From Prorocentrum cordatum (taxonomy: Eukaryota > Sar > Dinophyceae > Prorocentrales > Prorocentraceae), in NCBI GenBank assembly GCA_963575745.1, contig CAUYUJ010012836.1:32501-60000 (forward strand): a DNA stretch of 27,500 bases, read 5' to 3'. Both the position numbers and the translations under genes were made by a program. Below the pieces are notes generated by a model. It had not been told where the DNA came from and searched no databases. It was given only the letters and a program-made list of their open reading frames with translations. Numbering within the stretch: the stretch's first letter is position 1; each line of letters begins with the position of its first letter. Of the stretch, positions 1 through 10,299 are shown one piece after another.

Positions 1-339
1 GTCCCGACGACCGAGCTCCTGCAGGCGTTGGGTCCGGCGCTTCTCATCGGCATCGCCGCTCTGAAGATCGATCCCGCGACATTGCAGCTGGAGCAGGATC
101 CGCCACACCTCGGATGAGCCGCAGTCAGCAAGGGCGGAGTGAGGAACCCTTTGAAGGTGAACGCTCTTATCCTTTTCATCGAGCTGACCCCTGGCTGCCT
201 CGACCCCGCGGCGACGGCGATCGGCGACCTCCTCGCCCCAGCCCCGACGCTGACGGCCAGCATCGAAAGGGCTCACCCAGCCCTGGGCGGGACGATGACG
301 CCTTCAGCACGGACCGAGCTGACGACGACGACAACATCA

Positions 340-1253
340 CAAGGGCAGAGCATCGGCACGCTCTCAAAGAGCTTGCGGCGAGAATGGGCTCCAGGATCTC
401 CGCCACGGCGGAAGCGCATGAGGACTCGGCGGACCACACCGCCGCCAAGCTCAAGAAGACCGCGGCTGACGTCACTCTTCGGCCAGCGCGTCGACACACT
501 GGAGCGGCGCATGGACGACGTCGACATCCTCGAGAAGGAGCTCGGGCTCATGCGCGGCGGGGACCCTGGCCCCGCACCAGCTGGCCCGGCCTGGAATCGC
601 CCCAAGGGCACCACCATCCTGCGCGTCGTCGCCCGCGGCCACGTGGCGAAGGACCAGGTCCGCGCTTCCCCCGCCGACTTGCTCGACGCAGCCACCATCA
701 AACAGGGCCGCGTGGAGCTCATCGGCGACGACCTTGGCAAAAGCTTCACCCTCCAGTTTAAAGGTGCGCGTGAGTGGGCCACCAAACAGGTCGCACTCGC
801 CCAGTCCGCCCTTCGACGTGCTGACGGGTCTTGGCGGTCATTCTCCTGCGCCGCCCCCAGCGGCGAGGTCGCCAACCTCGCGGTTCATGAGGATAAGAAC
901 CAGCATGGCCGCACCCTCGAGTTCGAGCTCCGCAAAGAACTGCGGGCGCTCACGGCCGCCACTGGGAAACGCTTTTTCGCCGACAAGCAGTCGGGCACCC
1001 TCACCCATGACTGGACCCCCGTGGTCAAGATCGGCGTCGGGCCCGACGGAAGCGTCGAACTTCTGTGGAGCCCAAATGGCGAGTGTCCTTCTGGCCGCTC
1101 TCACTCCAGACGCCCCTGAGTGGTGTCTTTGACGCATTCGCGCCGCAGCGCGCCTTCGAGATAGCCGCGTGGAAAAGCAGGGCTCTCACCACCGTGGAAA
1201 ACAAGATCAGTGACCCGAAGGTCCACGCCCTCGGCTCCGCTTTGAAGTCGAAC
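340..1253 (+). pseudogene. LINE ORF1/N-terminal region, frameshifted
   Basis: A helical, charged segment (about 360-475, containing ALKELAARMGSRI) continues after a frame change into FGQRVDTLERRM and LEKELGLMRGG, which look like coiled coil. From about 600 to 1075 a globular domain follows, with RVELIGDDLGKSFTLQF and, near the end, KRFFADKQSGTLTHDWTPVV. This domain is typical of the region just before the endonuclease in dinoflagellate LINEs as I know them; its function is not established and it may bind nucleic acid. After a further frame change near 1110 the frame that leads into the endonuclease is reached, with a TGA at 1254-1256 directly before it. There is no useful start codon to choose because the copy is broken and runs off the window edge. 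Confidence 0.7.
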
Positions 1254-1256
1254 TGA

Positions 1257-2216
1257 GTCGTCCTACTCCATGAGGTCTGGTGCAACGACGCCGTCTTCCG
1301 CGAGATCCTCCACCGGGTGCGCTTCCTAGGAGACATCTTCTCTGCTTACAGGCCTTGGGGCGTCATGGGTGGTGGCGCCGTGATCTTTGTCAACGAGCTC
1401 GCAGGCCGGGTCGCCCCCGCAGTGGTGTCCCACGGCGCTCCGGTACCGGGCCGCATCCAGCGGCTCCACCTTCGCCTGCCATGGCCTGCCCTTGACGACG
1501 GCGGTGGCCAGGCCAATGGTGACCAGGAGCCGCCGCGAGCACCAGATGCCGGTGACCTTCCTGACGCTGGCGAGGCGCCCCCAACACCGGCAGCGTGCGC
1601 CCCGCCTGGGAGCGCGCGCAACCACGAGGAGCTCATAATCTGGAACGTTCACAACCACGGACTCAGCGCCAGCCTATCCAAGACGGTCACCACGGACATA
1701 ATCGCAGACGCTCGCTGGTCGCGCGAGTCCCCCCGGACTCGCGCCTGCTTTGTGGCGGGTGATTTCAACTGGTCGGACGAGCTGCCCCTTCTGCGTGGTC
1801 AGGTTTCTGGCGAGGCGGCCCTTCCACGAGAACGTCTATCTGGAGCCGGCCGTGCGGGGCGCCGCTGGCGTGCGATGGCTGTGGTCTACACGGAGCTCGT
1901 CGTGGTCGGCCCGACCCACTGGGTTGCCCGCGCCAGGTCCGCTTCAAAAACCATATAAAATCTTGATCTCCACGCCCCCGTGGCTACTGTGCCAAGGGCG
2001 CCAGTCAGCCACGACCAACCTGGACCCCCATGGATGCACGTCCTGGGCGCCAGCGACCACGCCGTGCTTGCGGCGGCGCTCCGCAGGGCAGCCGCGCTCC
2101 AGGAGGGGGGCCAGTCCCCGCGGATCCAGCCGCGCGCACTTATTCCACGGCATTACCTCGAGCACCACCTCTATGCGGACCTGGTAGACAAGTACTTGGG
2201 CGCGGCCAAGGTCTAG
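1257..2216 (+). pseudogene. LINE EEP (APE-like) endonuclease domain, broken
   Basis: The endonuclease would nick target DNA to prime reverse transcription. Visible motifs in order: LLHEVW with the metal-binding Glu codon at 1272-1274; WNVHNHGLS near 1640-1670; VAGDFNW with the Asp codon at 1761-1763; GPTHW near 1910; STPPWLL near 1965, in another frame; and GASDHAV with the catalytic Asp-His codons at 2055-2060. These are the EEP superfamily signatures in their usual order and spacing. The frame leaves and returns between about 1925 and 2030, and a TAG at 2214 ends the open part, although the same frame goes on beyond it as the linker to the RT. The catalytic residues are still readable, but the protein cannot be made in one piece. 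Confidence 0.85.
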
Positions 2217-2219
2217 CTG

Positions 2220-2585
2220 ATGTCTGCGCCTCGCGCTCGCATCGCCGCCGCGACCGTCCTGCAGGTCGCGAAGATCATCCGCAACGTCGAGATTCGCGGG
2301 GTGCCTGACGGGGCCCATGCGAAGGCCGTGGTCGCGCGCACGCTCGCGCGGCTCCTCCATGGCAATGACTTCGAGGCCGTTTCGAGGCTCTGCAAGCTCC
2401 ACCCATGGATCTCTGAGTACGTTCGCATCGGCCTCGCTGTCAGTCGCGCCACCCTGGTTGACCCACTTCGGTTCGCCGAGCTCCACTCCCGATTGCAGCG
2501 CGACGAGGCGCAGCGCAAGGGGGCGGCCCTTGTTGCCGAGGAGGACCAGGAGGCCAGCTTTCGGCGTCGAGCCAAGAAAGCTTGA
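2220..2585 (+). pseudogene. LINE linker between endonuclease and RT
   Basis: This open stretch is in the same frame as the end of the endonuclease domain and is separated from it only by the TAG at 2214. It encodes an Arg/Ala-rich, probably helical segment (for example EAVSRLCKLHPWISEYVR) with no catalytic motif. In LINEs this is the spacer between endonuclease and reverse transcriptase. The TGA at 2583-2585 closes it, and the RT reading resumes in a different frame immediately afterwards. Confidence 0.6.
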
Positions 2586-3960
2586 CAGGCGTGCGCTCGG
2601 GCGTCGATCTCTGTTCTTCTTGCCGTTCCGGGCGAGGAAAGTTGTCGCCGGGATCCGCGCCGAGAGCCAGACAATCGCAAACCCGGAGGGCATCCGCGCC
2701 GACCTGTCTGACTACTGCGGCTGCGTCTTCTCGGCGAAGGCGCCGCCAGGTCCCGGCGCTCGCCGCTACCTCGACCGTGTCAACGGCGGCGCGTTAGTTG
2801 GGCAGGTGGATCCGCCAGCGCGCCATGACTTCACCATGTATGCCTACCAGCGCCCATGGCGTCGACGGCCTTCCCTTCGCCGCCTGGATGCACCCCCGCG
2901 CCCTGGATGTCCTCTCACCCTGCTCAGAGTGGATCTGCAGCGGCTTCCCGATGTTCGACTCCTTCAACCTCGCGACGGCGATCTGCGCGCCCAAGGGCAT
3001 CGATGAGCACGACAATGGCGACCTAGTCAGCTGGGCGGCCAGCGGCGTGAGGCCCCTCAGCCCCAAGCGCGCCGGCAATGAGATCATTTGCGCCGTTCTT
3101 CACTGGAAGTGGCAGGCGGTGGTCAAGCGCATCGCCCCGCCGCGCCAGCGAGGTTTCGTCAACGGACGCAACTTCCACCAGAACGTCGTCGGCCTCGATA
3201 CCTGCGGTCGCGTCGCAGGTCTCCGCCCCTCCGCCGAGCACCCGCCCCTCATGCTCTTCGATTTCGCAGCGGCCTTTCCCTCTGCGGGGTGGGCATTGCT
3301 ATTCATGTGCCTGGGCGCGCTCCAACTCCCTGCTGGCATGGTGAACGCCATCGAGATGCTGTGCCATCGTGCTGCTGCTGTCAGCTCCCACGGTCACTGC
3401 ATCCGCTTCGCCAACTGGACCCTTGGCGGCGTCATGCATTAACGGTTATCTATTTGCGGCGGCCAGTGCGCCGTTCATGTGGGACACGTGGCGGAACGTC
3501 GACCTGCGCAAGAACGGGGCCATTAGATGCTGCGCGGACGACGTCGGAGCGGTCACCTTCGGCGCCTCTGGCCGTCGCGCACTTGGCAGGGTCTTCAGGC
3601 TTGCCGAATCCTTCGCCACCCTCGTGCTCAAGCCCCAAAAATGCGCTGCGACGCCGCTCGCTGTTCAGCTTTGTCCCGAAGCTGCCCGCGCTACGCAGGC
3701 GGGTCTCGGGGCAGTCTGGCTATCTTGGGTGCAAGTCAAGGTCGTCGACTCGGCAACCTACTTCGGCTTCGTCATCGATCCGGGCGCCACAGTCGCCGAA
3801 AACCTGGTGGCGTCGCTCTTGAAGTGGCAGGAACGCGCCAGGGCTATTGCCCGCTCGCCCGCCGACGCCTGCACGAAGGCCGAGCTCTACGCTACCCGGG
3901 CGGTCCCGACAGTTTCATGCGTCTCCCACTGCTACCTCTATCGTGGGAGCTACGCGCCAC
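2586..3960 (+). pseudogene. LINE reverse transcriptase domain, frameshifted
   Basis: RNA-dependent DNA polymerase domain of the element. In order: GVDGLPFAAW near 2855 (start of the fingers); GVRPLSPKRAGNEI near 3050; QRGFVNGRNFHQNVV near 3150; motif A as FDFAAAFPS with its Asp codon at 3260-3262; a motif-B-like region around the frame change at 3443; motif C as CADD at 3531-3542; and a thumb-like segment with DSATYFGFVIDP near 3750 and ALYATRAVPTVS-like sequence near 3890. The Asp of motif A and both Asp of motif C survive. The usual aromatic residue before the ADD is Cys here, which may be native to this group. The frame changes at about 2798 and 3443 inactivate it. These are standard RT family motifs, so the call is firm. 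Confidence 0.9.
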
Positions 3961-4883
3961 GGAGGTCGGCATCTTCTCGCGGGTCCTCAAGTTGCCCCCG
4001 ACGACGTGCAACTTCGCAGATTGGCACCGCTGGATCGACTGGGGCGGCCCCGAGCCCCCCTCCATTGTCGTCCAGGGCGCGGCGACCATGACAAGAACGA
4101 CAACCGCCACGCTCGCGCATTGTAAGCCCCTCGCGCGGCTCCTCGAGGACACGGCCGAACGCTTCCCCCCCCAGGCGGCGCGTGCGCGAGGAGTCCGGGG
4201 CAACGGCATCTGGGAAGGGGCCCCCGTGGATCGACCACTTGGCTGAGGCCAGCTGCGGCTTCCCCAATCGCCCCCACTTCTGCAGCCATTCGGATGCCCT
4301 CCTCCGCGAGATGGCGGAACCGCGGGAGTCCGACGGCGGCGAGAAGGAAGGGCTTCAGACGTGGCTCGACCGTACTCTCACGCGGTGCTTCATGCCATCG
4401 ACGATCGCAGCAAAGTTTAGGGAGCGCATCCTCAAGTGGTTTCCAATGGCCGCAGGCGCCGCGAACTCCCACGGCTGGAACGCCCACCAGGAGCGCCTCA
4501 TGACCATGGCCCCCAGCGTGCGGCTTGCCGCAACGAAGACGTTGCTTGGCGCCTGGCCGACGGGACGGCGCATGCAAGGACGCGGGCCTCACCGACTCTG
4601 TCCTTTTGGGTGTGCCAGCGGCGGAGACGACATCTCGCACGTCGTGGGTCAATGCCCGCGGTTCAATCTAGCCCTCGGGGCGGCGACTCGGTGCCCGGCC
4701 GTGCCTCCGTTGGAGCACACATTGGGCCTCCTCCCAGCTGTCGAGAGCCTCCTCAGCGTCGCCACGCCATGGCATCTGTTGCGCATATCCAAACACCATC
4801 CACAGCGCGGACACCTCACCGACGAGATGCTGCAGGGGGGGTTGCGGCACGTTGCACTGTCCGTCTGGCCAGTGGGCGCGTGA
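3955..4883 (+). pseudogene. LINE C-terminal region with CCHC zinc knuckle
   Basis: After a frame change near 3955 the sequence reads FSRVLKLPPTTCNFADWHRW, and after another near 4230 it reads as one open segment to the stop at 4881-4883. Near its end lies CPFGC...DDISH....C, a C-x3-C-x8-H-x4-C pattern whose first Cys codon is at 4599-4601 and last at 4653-4655. Such CCHC knuckles sit behind the RT in many LINEs and are thought to help RNA or DNA binding. The remaining C-terminal 75 residues match nothing I recognise. Confidence 0.75.
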
Positions 4884-5204
4884 CGGGGCGCTGGACACCT
4901 ACCTCGGCGGCTTCGTCATCCTCTTCCACGAGCTCCCGCTCGACGTTGCCGCGCCCTCGGCTCACGCCGATGGTCTCCTCGTCTGATTCTGGGGGCCTCG
5001 AAGTGAGTCCTTCCTCGGCTGGTTCGTTCTCGCGCTGGAGCGCCTCGACCCCGCCCACCTTGCTCGCCTCGGCGCCAGCGGACGCCGATGATTTTCGTGA
5101 TGTCGCTGAAGCGGCTCCCGATGCAACATCCACACCCACGGCACTCCCTGAGGTGCTGGTCCCGCCCTGAGGCAGGACGGGGCGTTCCGTTGCGGCACGC
5201 TCGC
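4884..5204 (+). other. LINE 3' flank or untranslated region, no gene seen
   Basis: This GC-rich stretch keeps a Ser/Thr-rich open frame to a stop at 5168-5170 but shows no recognisable domain. It lies between the end of the LINE C-terminus and the (GGA)n tract and may be element 3' sequence. Confidence 0.4.
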
Positions 5205-5320
5205 GGAGGAGGAGGAGGAGGAGGAGGAGGAGGAGGAGGAGGAAGAAGGAGGAGGAATGAGGAGGGAGGAGGAGTGAGGAGGAAGGGGGAGGAAGAGGAG
5301 AAAGGAGGAGTAGCAGGAGG
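5205..5320 (+). repeat. (GGA)n microsatellite
   Basis: Almost pure GGA triplets to about 5252, then degenerating into GGAAGA and GGGGA variants. It directly follows the plus-strand LINE and could be its 3' tail, though this cannot be proved without other copies. ORFs through it on either strand are products of the repeat. Confidence 0.95.
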
Positions 5321-6597
5321 GCAATGTCGACAACCCAAAATACGCACCAACGGCACGCACACGAGGATACGTCCGCAGGGATTGCCTACGTCAGGCAGCC
5401 TGAACCAGCATACCGAGGGCGATACAAACGAGGTACGCAAGGCCGCCACGAGCCAGCACCAAACCCTCAACGGAGAAGCGCACAGCGTTGAACTGACAAT
5501 CCACATGATCCAGTCAACAACCGAATGTCTGACTTGGTCGCTCATGGGGTTTTGGGCATGAGGAGAGCGCACCACCGACCTGCTCACATGCCCAGACCAA
5601 ACCGATCAAGCGACCACGAGGAGGAGGAGGAGGAGGAGGAGGAAGTATATCCACCACGGCATTCATGCACACGAGACGACCACCGCGACCTGGAGCAGTA
5701 CGCCTGTATCAAAACCATCGTGGAATCGGTCATGGCGTCTCCACATGCACAGCCAGTGCATCTCACTGCGGACGTCAACCAGGGCCTTCATGATTGCGAC
5801 ATCTTCTTGTCTGTGATCTCACACGAACGGACACGCGGCTCGGGTACACGCGCCGACGGGCACACCACTGACCACGGTGCACACAGCGTCTCCAGCAGCA
5901 CCAAAGCACAGCCGAGCACGACGCCGGCCTTGCGTCGACATGCCGCGTGCTCGCCAAGAGCATCGTTGTCCGCCACGACCCCGACATGTTGCTCGATCAG
6001 CTCCGGGCTTGGTCCTGTGGTGTGGACCTCACTCCGAGAGGCGCACCAACACTTCACCATCCCTACTCCCTATCCTACCGCCCGCGCCGCGTCACCAACC
6101 TCGACGTGCCTCCCACGTCGAGGTTATGCTGCAGATCCCTTGCGGAACGCAGCACGTTCCCATCTCTTCCGATCCCACGGCGGCACCTTACAAGTCTGGC
6201 TAGCTCATGCTGCCTACACTCTCGGCTTTACGCTTCTCCAGACTTGCGCACTTCTTGCCAGGGCAGCAGCAGCACCACCAGACACCTCGGCGACAGCCAC
6301 CGCAGCACTTCCACTCAGACTCGACCCTTGCCCCTCAGACAACACGGACCAGGCTGCGCGCCCACCTCCACAACGTGAGCATGGCCCGCTCCCGATTTAC
6401 ACATTTCCGCTCTTTAGACTGCTTTAGACTCGCCGTCCACCCTGAGGCACCTTCCAGGCTTCTCCTACACGCTACCCTCTATCACAAGCTGCCTCTACCG
6501 CACTTTTCCCGACCACAGACTTGCGCCATAGCATTTACCCCCACCATCCCGTCCAGCCTCTGCATTCTTAGCCACTTTTGGCAATGATTTCTGCGGA
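5321..6597. other. No gene recognised; CA-rich sequence with a short (GGA)n
   Basis: Open frames on both strands are compositional and show no domain. The sequence is biased towards A and C on the plus strand from about 5660 to 6570. A short (GGA)8-like tract lies at 5619-5642. A weak triplicated motif follows at 6598-6745 (see findings). Confidence 0.6.
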
Positions 6598-6900
6598 TTC
6601 ACGGGGCTCCAGATCCCGCCGAAATTTCCTCACCCAAGTTTTGGCACACATGGGTCTGCGGTTACACGGCTCCAAAGCCCGCCGCGGGGGAACCATGACA
6701 CTCAGTAACAGGCCCACGGTTACACAGGGCTTCAACCCCGCTGTGTGTGTGTGTGCAAGGGGCACTACCGACGCGCCACATCCGATGTACTTTTCTGAGC
6801 GTTTGACATACTCTTCTTTTTCTTTTTCGCTGATGCTGGCGCTTTCTTGTCGCTTATGTGGAGGCGGGCGGCCAACTGAAAGGAGGGGGGCCAACTGAAA

Positions 6901-7620
6901 GGCCATCGCGACACAGGCTGCCGAGCCTGTAGCGAGGTGATCGACGTCTTCTGCGACAGCGTGTTGGTTTGCGCCTGCCGCGGCGACAGGACCAAACGCC
7001 ACATCGCCCTACGGAACCAGTGATTTTTCGATGTCCTGGCCGCTGGCCACGCTGCGGCGGAGTTGGATCGCCCAGGGTTGCTGCCCCCGCGCCCCGACGG
7101 GGTGGCCACCCACAGGCAGGGCGAGCAGGGCGGTTTTCACGTGGGCGTCAACAGCCGCCGCCCCGCTGACTTCTATTTCTCTTGTGGCCTAACGGCACGG
7201 CGGCAACCTGGGCTTTTGCCGCCACCTCTGGGATGCGCGCCGACCTCGTCGGCACGTCTGCCGCTTCGTGAAGTGCGCCGGCGGAGCGGTGCGAGGAGTT
7301 CAACAGGCAGCACCAGGACGCCGCGCGGCGGTGCGCAGAGCAGGGCTCCATCTTCCTCCCCGTAGTGGTGAAGCCCGCGGCGGCGGGCGGGGCCGCGAGG
7401 CACGTAGGTCGGGTTTTCGGGGTCCTGGCCAAGCTGGCGGCCGATGCCACGGGGGACTACGCCGCCCTGGTGGCGAACCAACCCGAACCCGCAGGGACAG
7501 CGCGGGCGGTGTTGCGGCGCTTGCAGACGCAGTCTGGAGGGACGGGGGTGGCCACGGCCCGCTTGGCCGAGGCCACGATGGACTCCGCGGCGGACGATGC
7601 TGGGCAGCATGTTTATCCCG
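6901..7620 (+). pseudogene. R2-like retroelement C-terminus: zinc finger and restriction-like endonuclease, decayed
   Basis: One frame from about 6901 gives CRAC (codons 6919-6930), then VCACRGDRTKRH with its His codon at 7000-7002, the Cys/His finger that precedes the restriction-like endonuclease of R2-type elements. A TGA at 7021-7023 interrupts it. The same frame continues with LDRPGLLPPRPDG and RRPADFYF (Asp codon 7168-7170), matching the PD part of the PD-(D/E)xK nuclease fold. The reading then passes to another frame at about 7230 (MRADLVGTSAAS, stop at 7269-7271) and continues with FNRQHQDAARRCAEQGSIF and [10 protein letters not shown]. The order matches the C-terminal end of these elements. 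No RT is visible upstream, so this is a 5'-truncated, mutated copy of a family distinct from both LINEs in the window. The fingers-to-nuclease order is seen; the R2-like label is from family knowledge. Confidence 0.72.
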
Positions 7621-8532
7621 GGGGGAGCGGACGCCAGACTCCGGCGAGGCGGGGGGCACTACCCGAAAGGGCTCTTGAGGCCCAACCAGAACGCGGCAGG
7701 CCCTCTCCCGCGGGCGAGTGTCGGGCGGGCTCCGGCGGGGCGAGAAGCATTGCTCGAAACGGTCCTTGCCGGCAAAGCCGTAACGCGGCAGCTCGCCCTG
7801 GTCCACTTTGGACGACCGGCTCCCCCCCGAGACCCCGACGACCCTGACGACGCCTGCCACCCCAACGACCCGACGACGACCCCCGCGCGTCGAACCCCTT
7901 CCCTGTCTCCCCGACGAGCTTGGCTGCCGCCCATTCCTGCAGTCCCTCCGCCTCCGTTGCCTGGCCGTCGCCGCCGCTGGTCCGTAGCCTCGTCGCGGGT
8001 GGCCCTTCTCTCCCGGCCCCTGTTCCGGCCCGTCTGCACGCAGTTGTTCTTTTGTTTGTTCTTCCCTTGCTCCCTGCTTGCTGTCTCCCCTCTGTTCCTT
8101 CCCGCCTGCCCGCCCGCCTGTGTTGTCCCGCCGGCCCTGGCCTCCCGCTTGCGCGTTCGCCGTCGGTCGTTTTGCTTCTCGCTCCCTTGCTCCCTCTCCC
8201 GTCGCCGCGCGTCACCGACTGCCGGCAGCAGGCGGCGCTGGCGCGCGAATTCTGTATATCGACGGCCTGCCCGGGGCGGCCGTGGACCAAACATGCGCCA
8301 CGTAGACCCCAGCCGCCACGCTAGGGTGGCCCCCGCCTCCCCCCCGGGCCCCGCCACCAAGACGCCTGACCTTTCGCGTCTTCCTCTCGCCCCCCGCCTC
8401 CTTTGTACCTGCTCGCTGCCGCGCCAGCTGGCGCGCCGCCGCACCGGTTCCACGCTGTTCGCCCTGCCGCGCGCCCCGCCACACCGAACCCGTTGCCTTG
8501 ATGAAACAGCCGGTCGCAGCTCAAAGCGCGAA
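7621..8532. other. No gene recognised; pyrimidine-rich sequence
   Basis: A long plus-strand frame is open through this stretch and into the microsatellites behind it, but its product is Pro/Arg/Ser-rich, has no domain, and arises from C/T-rich composition (about 7860-8480). It may hold the tail of the R2-like remnant, but nothing supports a boundary. Confidence 0.5.
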
Positions 8533-8697
8533 GGAAGAGGGAGGAGGAGAAAGAGGAGGAGAAAGAGGAGGAGGAGGAGGAGGAGGAGGAGAAAGAGGAG
8601 GAGGAGGAGGAGGAGGAGGAGGAGGAGGGGAAGAAAGAGGAGGAGGAGGAGGAGGAGGACCAAGAGGTTGGAGGAGGAGGAGAAGGAGGAGGAGGAT
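8533..8697 (+). repeat. (GGA)n microsatellite
   Basis: GGA triplets with scattered AAGA interruptions over about 165 bp. It is the first part of a compound microsatellite block. Confidence 0.95.
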
Positions 8698-8808
8698 GGA
8701 TGGATGGATGGATGGATGGGTGGGTGGGTGGGTGGGGGAGTGGGTGGGTGTAGGGTGGGTGGTTGGATGGATGGATGGATGGATGGATGGATGGATGGAT
8801 GGATTAAT
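8694..8808 (+). repeat. (GGAT)n with internal (GGTG)n
   Basis: GGAT units (8694-8718) turn into GGTG units (8719-8763), then back into GGAT (8764-8805). The middle block looks like a variant that spread within the tetranucleotide array. The unit size changes from 3 to 4 at the border with the preceding GGA tract. Confidence 0.95.
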
Positions 8809-8815
8809 GGAACAA

Positions 8816-8902
8816 AGGAAGGAAGGAAGGAAGGAAGGAAGGAAGGAAGGAGGGAATGAGGAGGATGAGGAGGAGGAGATGAGGGGGAGGAGGAGGAGGA
8901 TT
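8816..8902 (+). repeat. (GGAA)n then (GGA)n
   Basis: About nine GGAA units (8816-8851) followed by GAGGAT and GGA triplets. It completes a compound run GGA, GGAT, GGTG, GGAT, GGAA, GGA, all purine-rich on the same strand. Confidence 0.95.
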
Positions 8903-9846
8903 GTCAGGGGGTGCGAAAGGCGGGAGTGGACCCAGATGGAACGTCGATGCGCCGATCGCCCGTACATGCCCGATTGGGCTTGGGACCCCCATTTGTCCAG
9001 GAAGTTGTGCTTTCGTTGTCGGGGATGTGTCGCCGATTGATCGGTGGTGTATCACCGATTCTAGGTCGATGCCCCCGCCCTCCCCGAGCCAGGACCTTCG
9101 TTTCGCCTCCCCCACAAGGGGTCATGGATCAGGAGGAGGGTCGGGGAGACTTTCAGATTTGGTGAACGTGCAACTCCACGGCGGACGTAACACTTCACGG
9201 CTTCGGGGCCCGCGCACGCCGACCCGGTTCGAGACAAGGACCAGCAACATTGCCGACCACCTTTGGAACGCAAGCCATCGAGCCCAGCCGATAATGCTTG
9301 AGGCGTTGGTGGTCCTCCGTGCACCGCGCTCTGCAAGCAGTCGCCGCCCACAATAGGGATGAAACGTTGTGTCCCGCGGTGCTTTTGCACGCTTGCAGTT
9401 TCTGCCCGTCCTGAGCACTGTTTTTCGTGGCCCCCTCGTTCGCCCCCCTGGGCGCCCAAGACTCAAGGGTCTCGTACTTTCGACAGCACCCTTATGATTT
9501 TGCTGAGCAAGCACGCCGTAGCGAACGCACACGTTTTTTCGTCGGCGGCGAGCGGCGAACTCCGCTCCAGCGAGAAGCTGGAAAGGGACACAACTAGCGA
9601 ATTGGCCGGCGGGCAAAGAGAGGGGGGGACGGCCGAGAGGAAGAAGGGACGCTCAGACGTCGAAGAGTTCGACGATGAGCAGCCGGGGGGGGGCAGCAGC
9701 CGTAGCGACCACACACGTATTCCGCAGTATCGAGGTAATTCGAGCCGGGAGTTCTGGCCGTCATCGTTTGCCCACGTTGTGGTTTCTGTTTACGGCGTCG
9801 GATCTCCGGGTATGGAGGAGGGGTGATTCATGATCTTGATTCGGGG
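8903..9846. other. No gene recognised
   Basis: I see no conserved protein motif on either strand. Two imperfect copies of a ~26-bp motif (TGTCGCCGATTGATCGG and TATCACCGATTCTAGG) lie side by side at about 9027-9066. Confidence 0.5.
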
Positions 9847-10038
9847 GACCCCAAACGGGGTGGTGACCACACCGTGTGGTGAGTCGGTGGGGATTTGGGG
9901 TCACCGCACGGTTTTGGGACCTTGGTCGTTCTCCGAGGACGTCTCGGGCGACTGGGGCATCCGATGTCCCAAAACCGTGCGTTGACGGACCGTGCGGGCG
10001 AGGTCTTGGAGGATTTCGAGGTCGCCGCACGGTCTGTC
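9847..10038. repeat. Three inverted repeats in direct succession
   Basis: Stem 1 pairs GACCCCAAA (9847-9855) with TTTGGGGTC (9894-9902) and encloses the palindrome ACCACAC-C-GTGTGGT (9866-9880). Stem 2 pairs a perfect 16-mer (9905-9920, CGCACGGTTTTGGGAC) with 9966-9981; its 45-nt loop holds CCGAG...CTCGG. Stem 3 pairs GACGGACCGTGCGG (9984-9997) with CCGCACGGTCTGTC (10025-10038), 13 of 14 positions. The spacers between successive stems are 2 nt each. It could be a folded RNA or a foldback element; no family is recognised. Confidence 0.85.
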
Positions 10039-10299
10039 ACCGCAGGACTCCGACTTGGTCTTCGCCTCCCCGTCCATCCCCCCTTCCTCCGTTTCTGGGC
10101 ACTCGGGGGGCCCCACTTTGCCACGCTTGGACGCGGCTCTAAAACAGTCGGGAGAGTGTTTCGCATGAGGGTCTGGGGGGAGGCTTGGAGCGGATCCTCG
10201 CCAGGGGGAGGCTCGATGAGGTTTTCGAAGGTTCTCCCAGATGTGCTGACAGGTTGTGCGAATTCAGAGTTTGGGCTCTTCTGGCAGCTTCTCCAGGGA

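Larger units (their letters stand above)
1..4883 (+). mobile_element. Decayed LINE-type (non-LTR) retrotransposon, plus strand
   Basis: The stretch reads, in order, as a coiled-coil/ORF1-like region, an EEP-type (APE-like) endonuclease, a reverse transcriptase and a C-terminal CCHC zinc knuckle, the layout of LINE elements that spread by target-primed reverse transcription. Reading frame changes about nine times (near 475, 1110, 1925, 2030, 2586, 2798, 3443, 3955 and 4230), and there are stops inside otherwise matching sequence (for example TGA at 1254 and TAG at 2214), so this copy is dead. The element enters from beyond the left edge, so its 5' end is not seen. No RNase H domain is recognisable in it, unlike the minus-strand LINE later in the window. 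The 3' end is not sharply defined; the (GGA)n tract at 5205 could be its tail or simply follow it. Family call rests on motif order and is firm; clade is not assigned. Confidence 0.9.

Noticed and set aside
4950-5587. Minus-strand Pro/Ser-rich ORFs over 4916-5587
   Set aside because: They are produced by the complement of the (GGA)n tract and its flanks.
7444-8859. 471-codon plus-strand ORF ending in Arg and WMDG repeats
   Set aside because: It has no domain, runs from C/T-rich sequence straight into four microsatellites, and part of it is a frame-shadow of the R2-like remnant.
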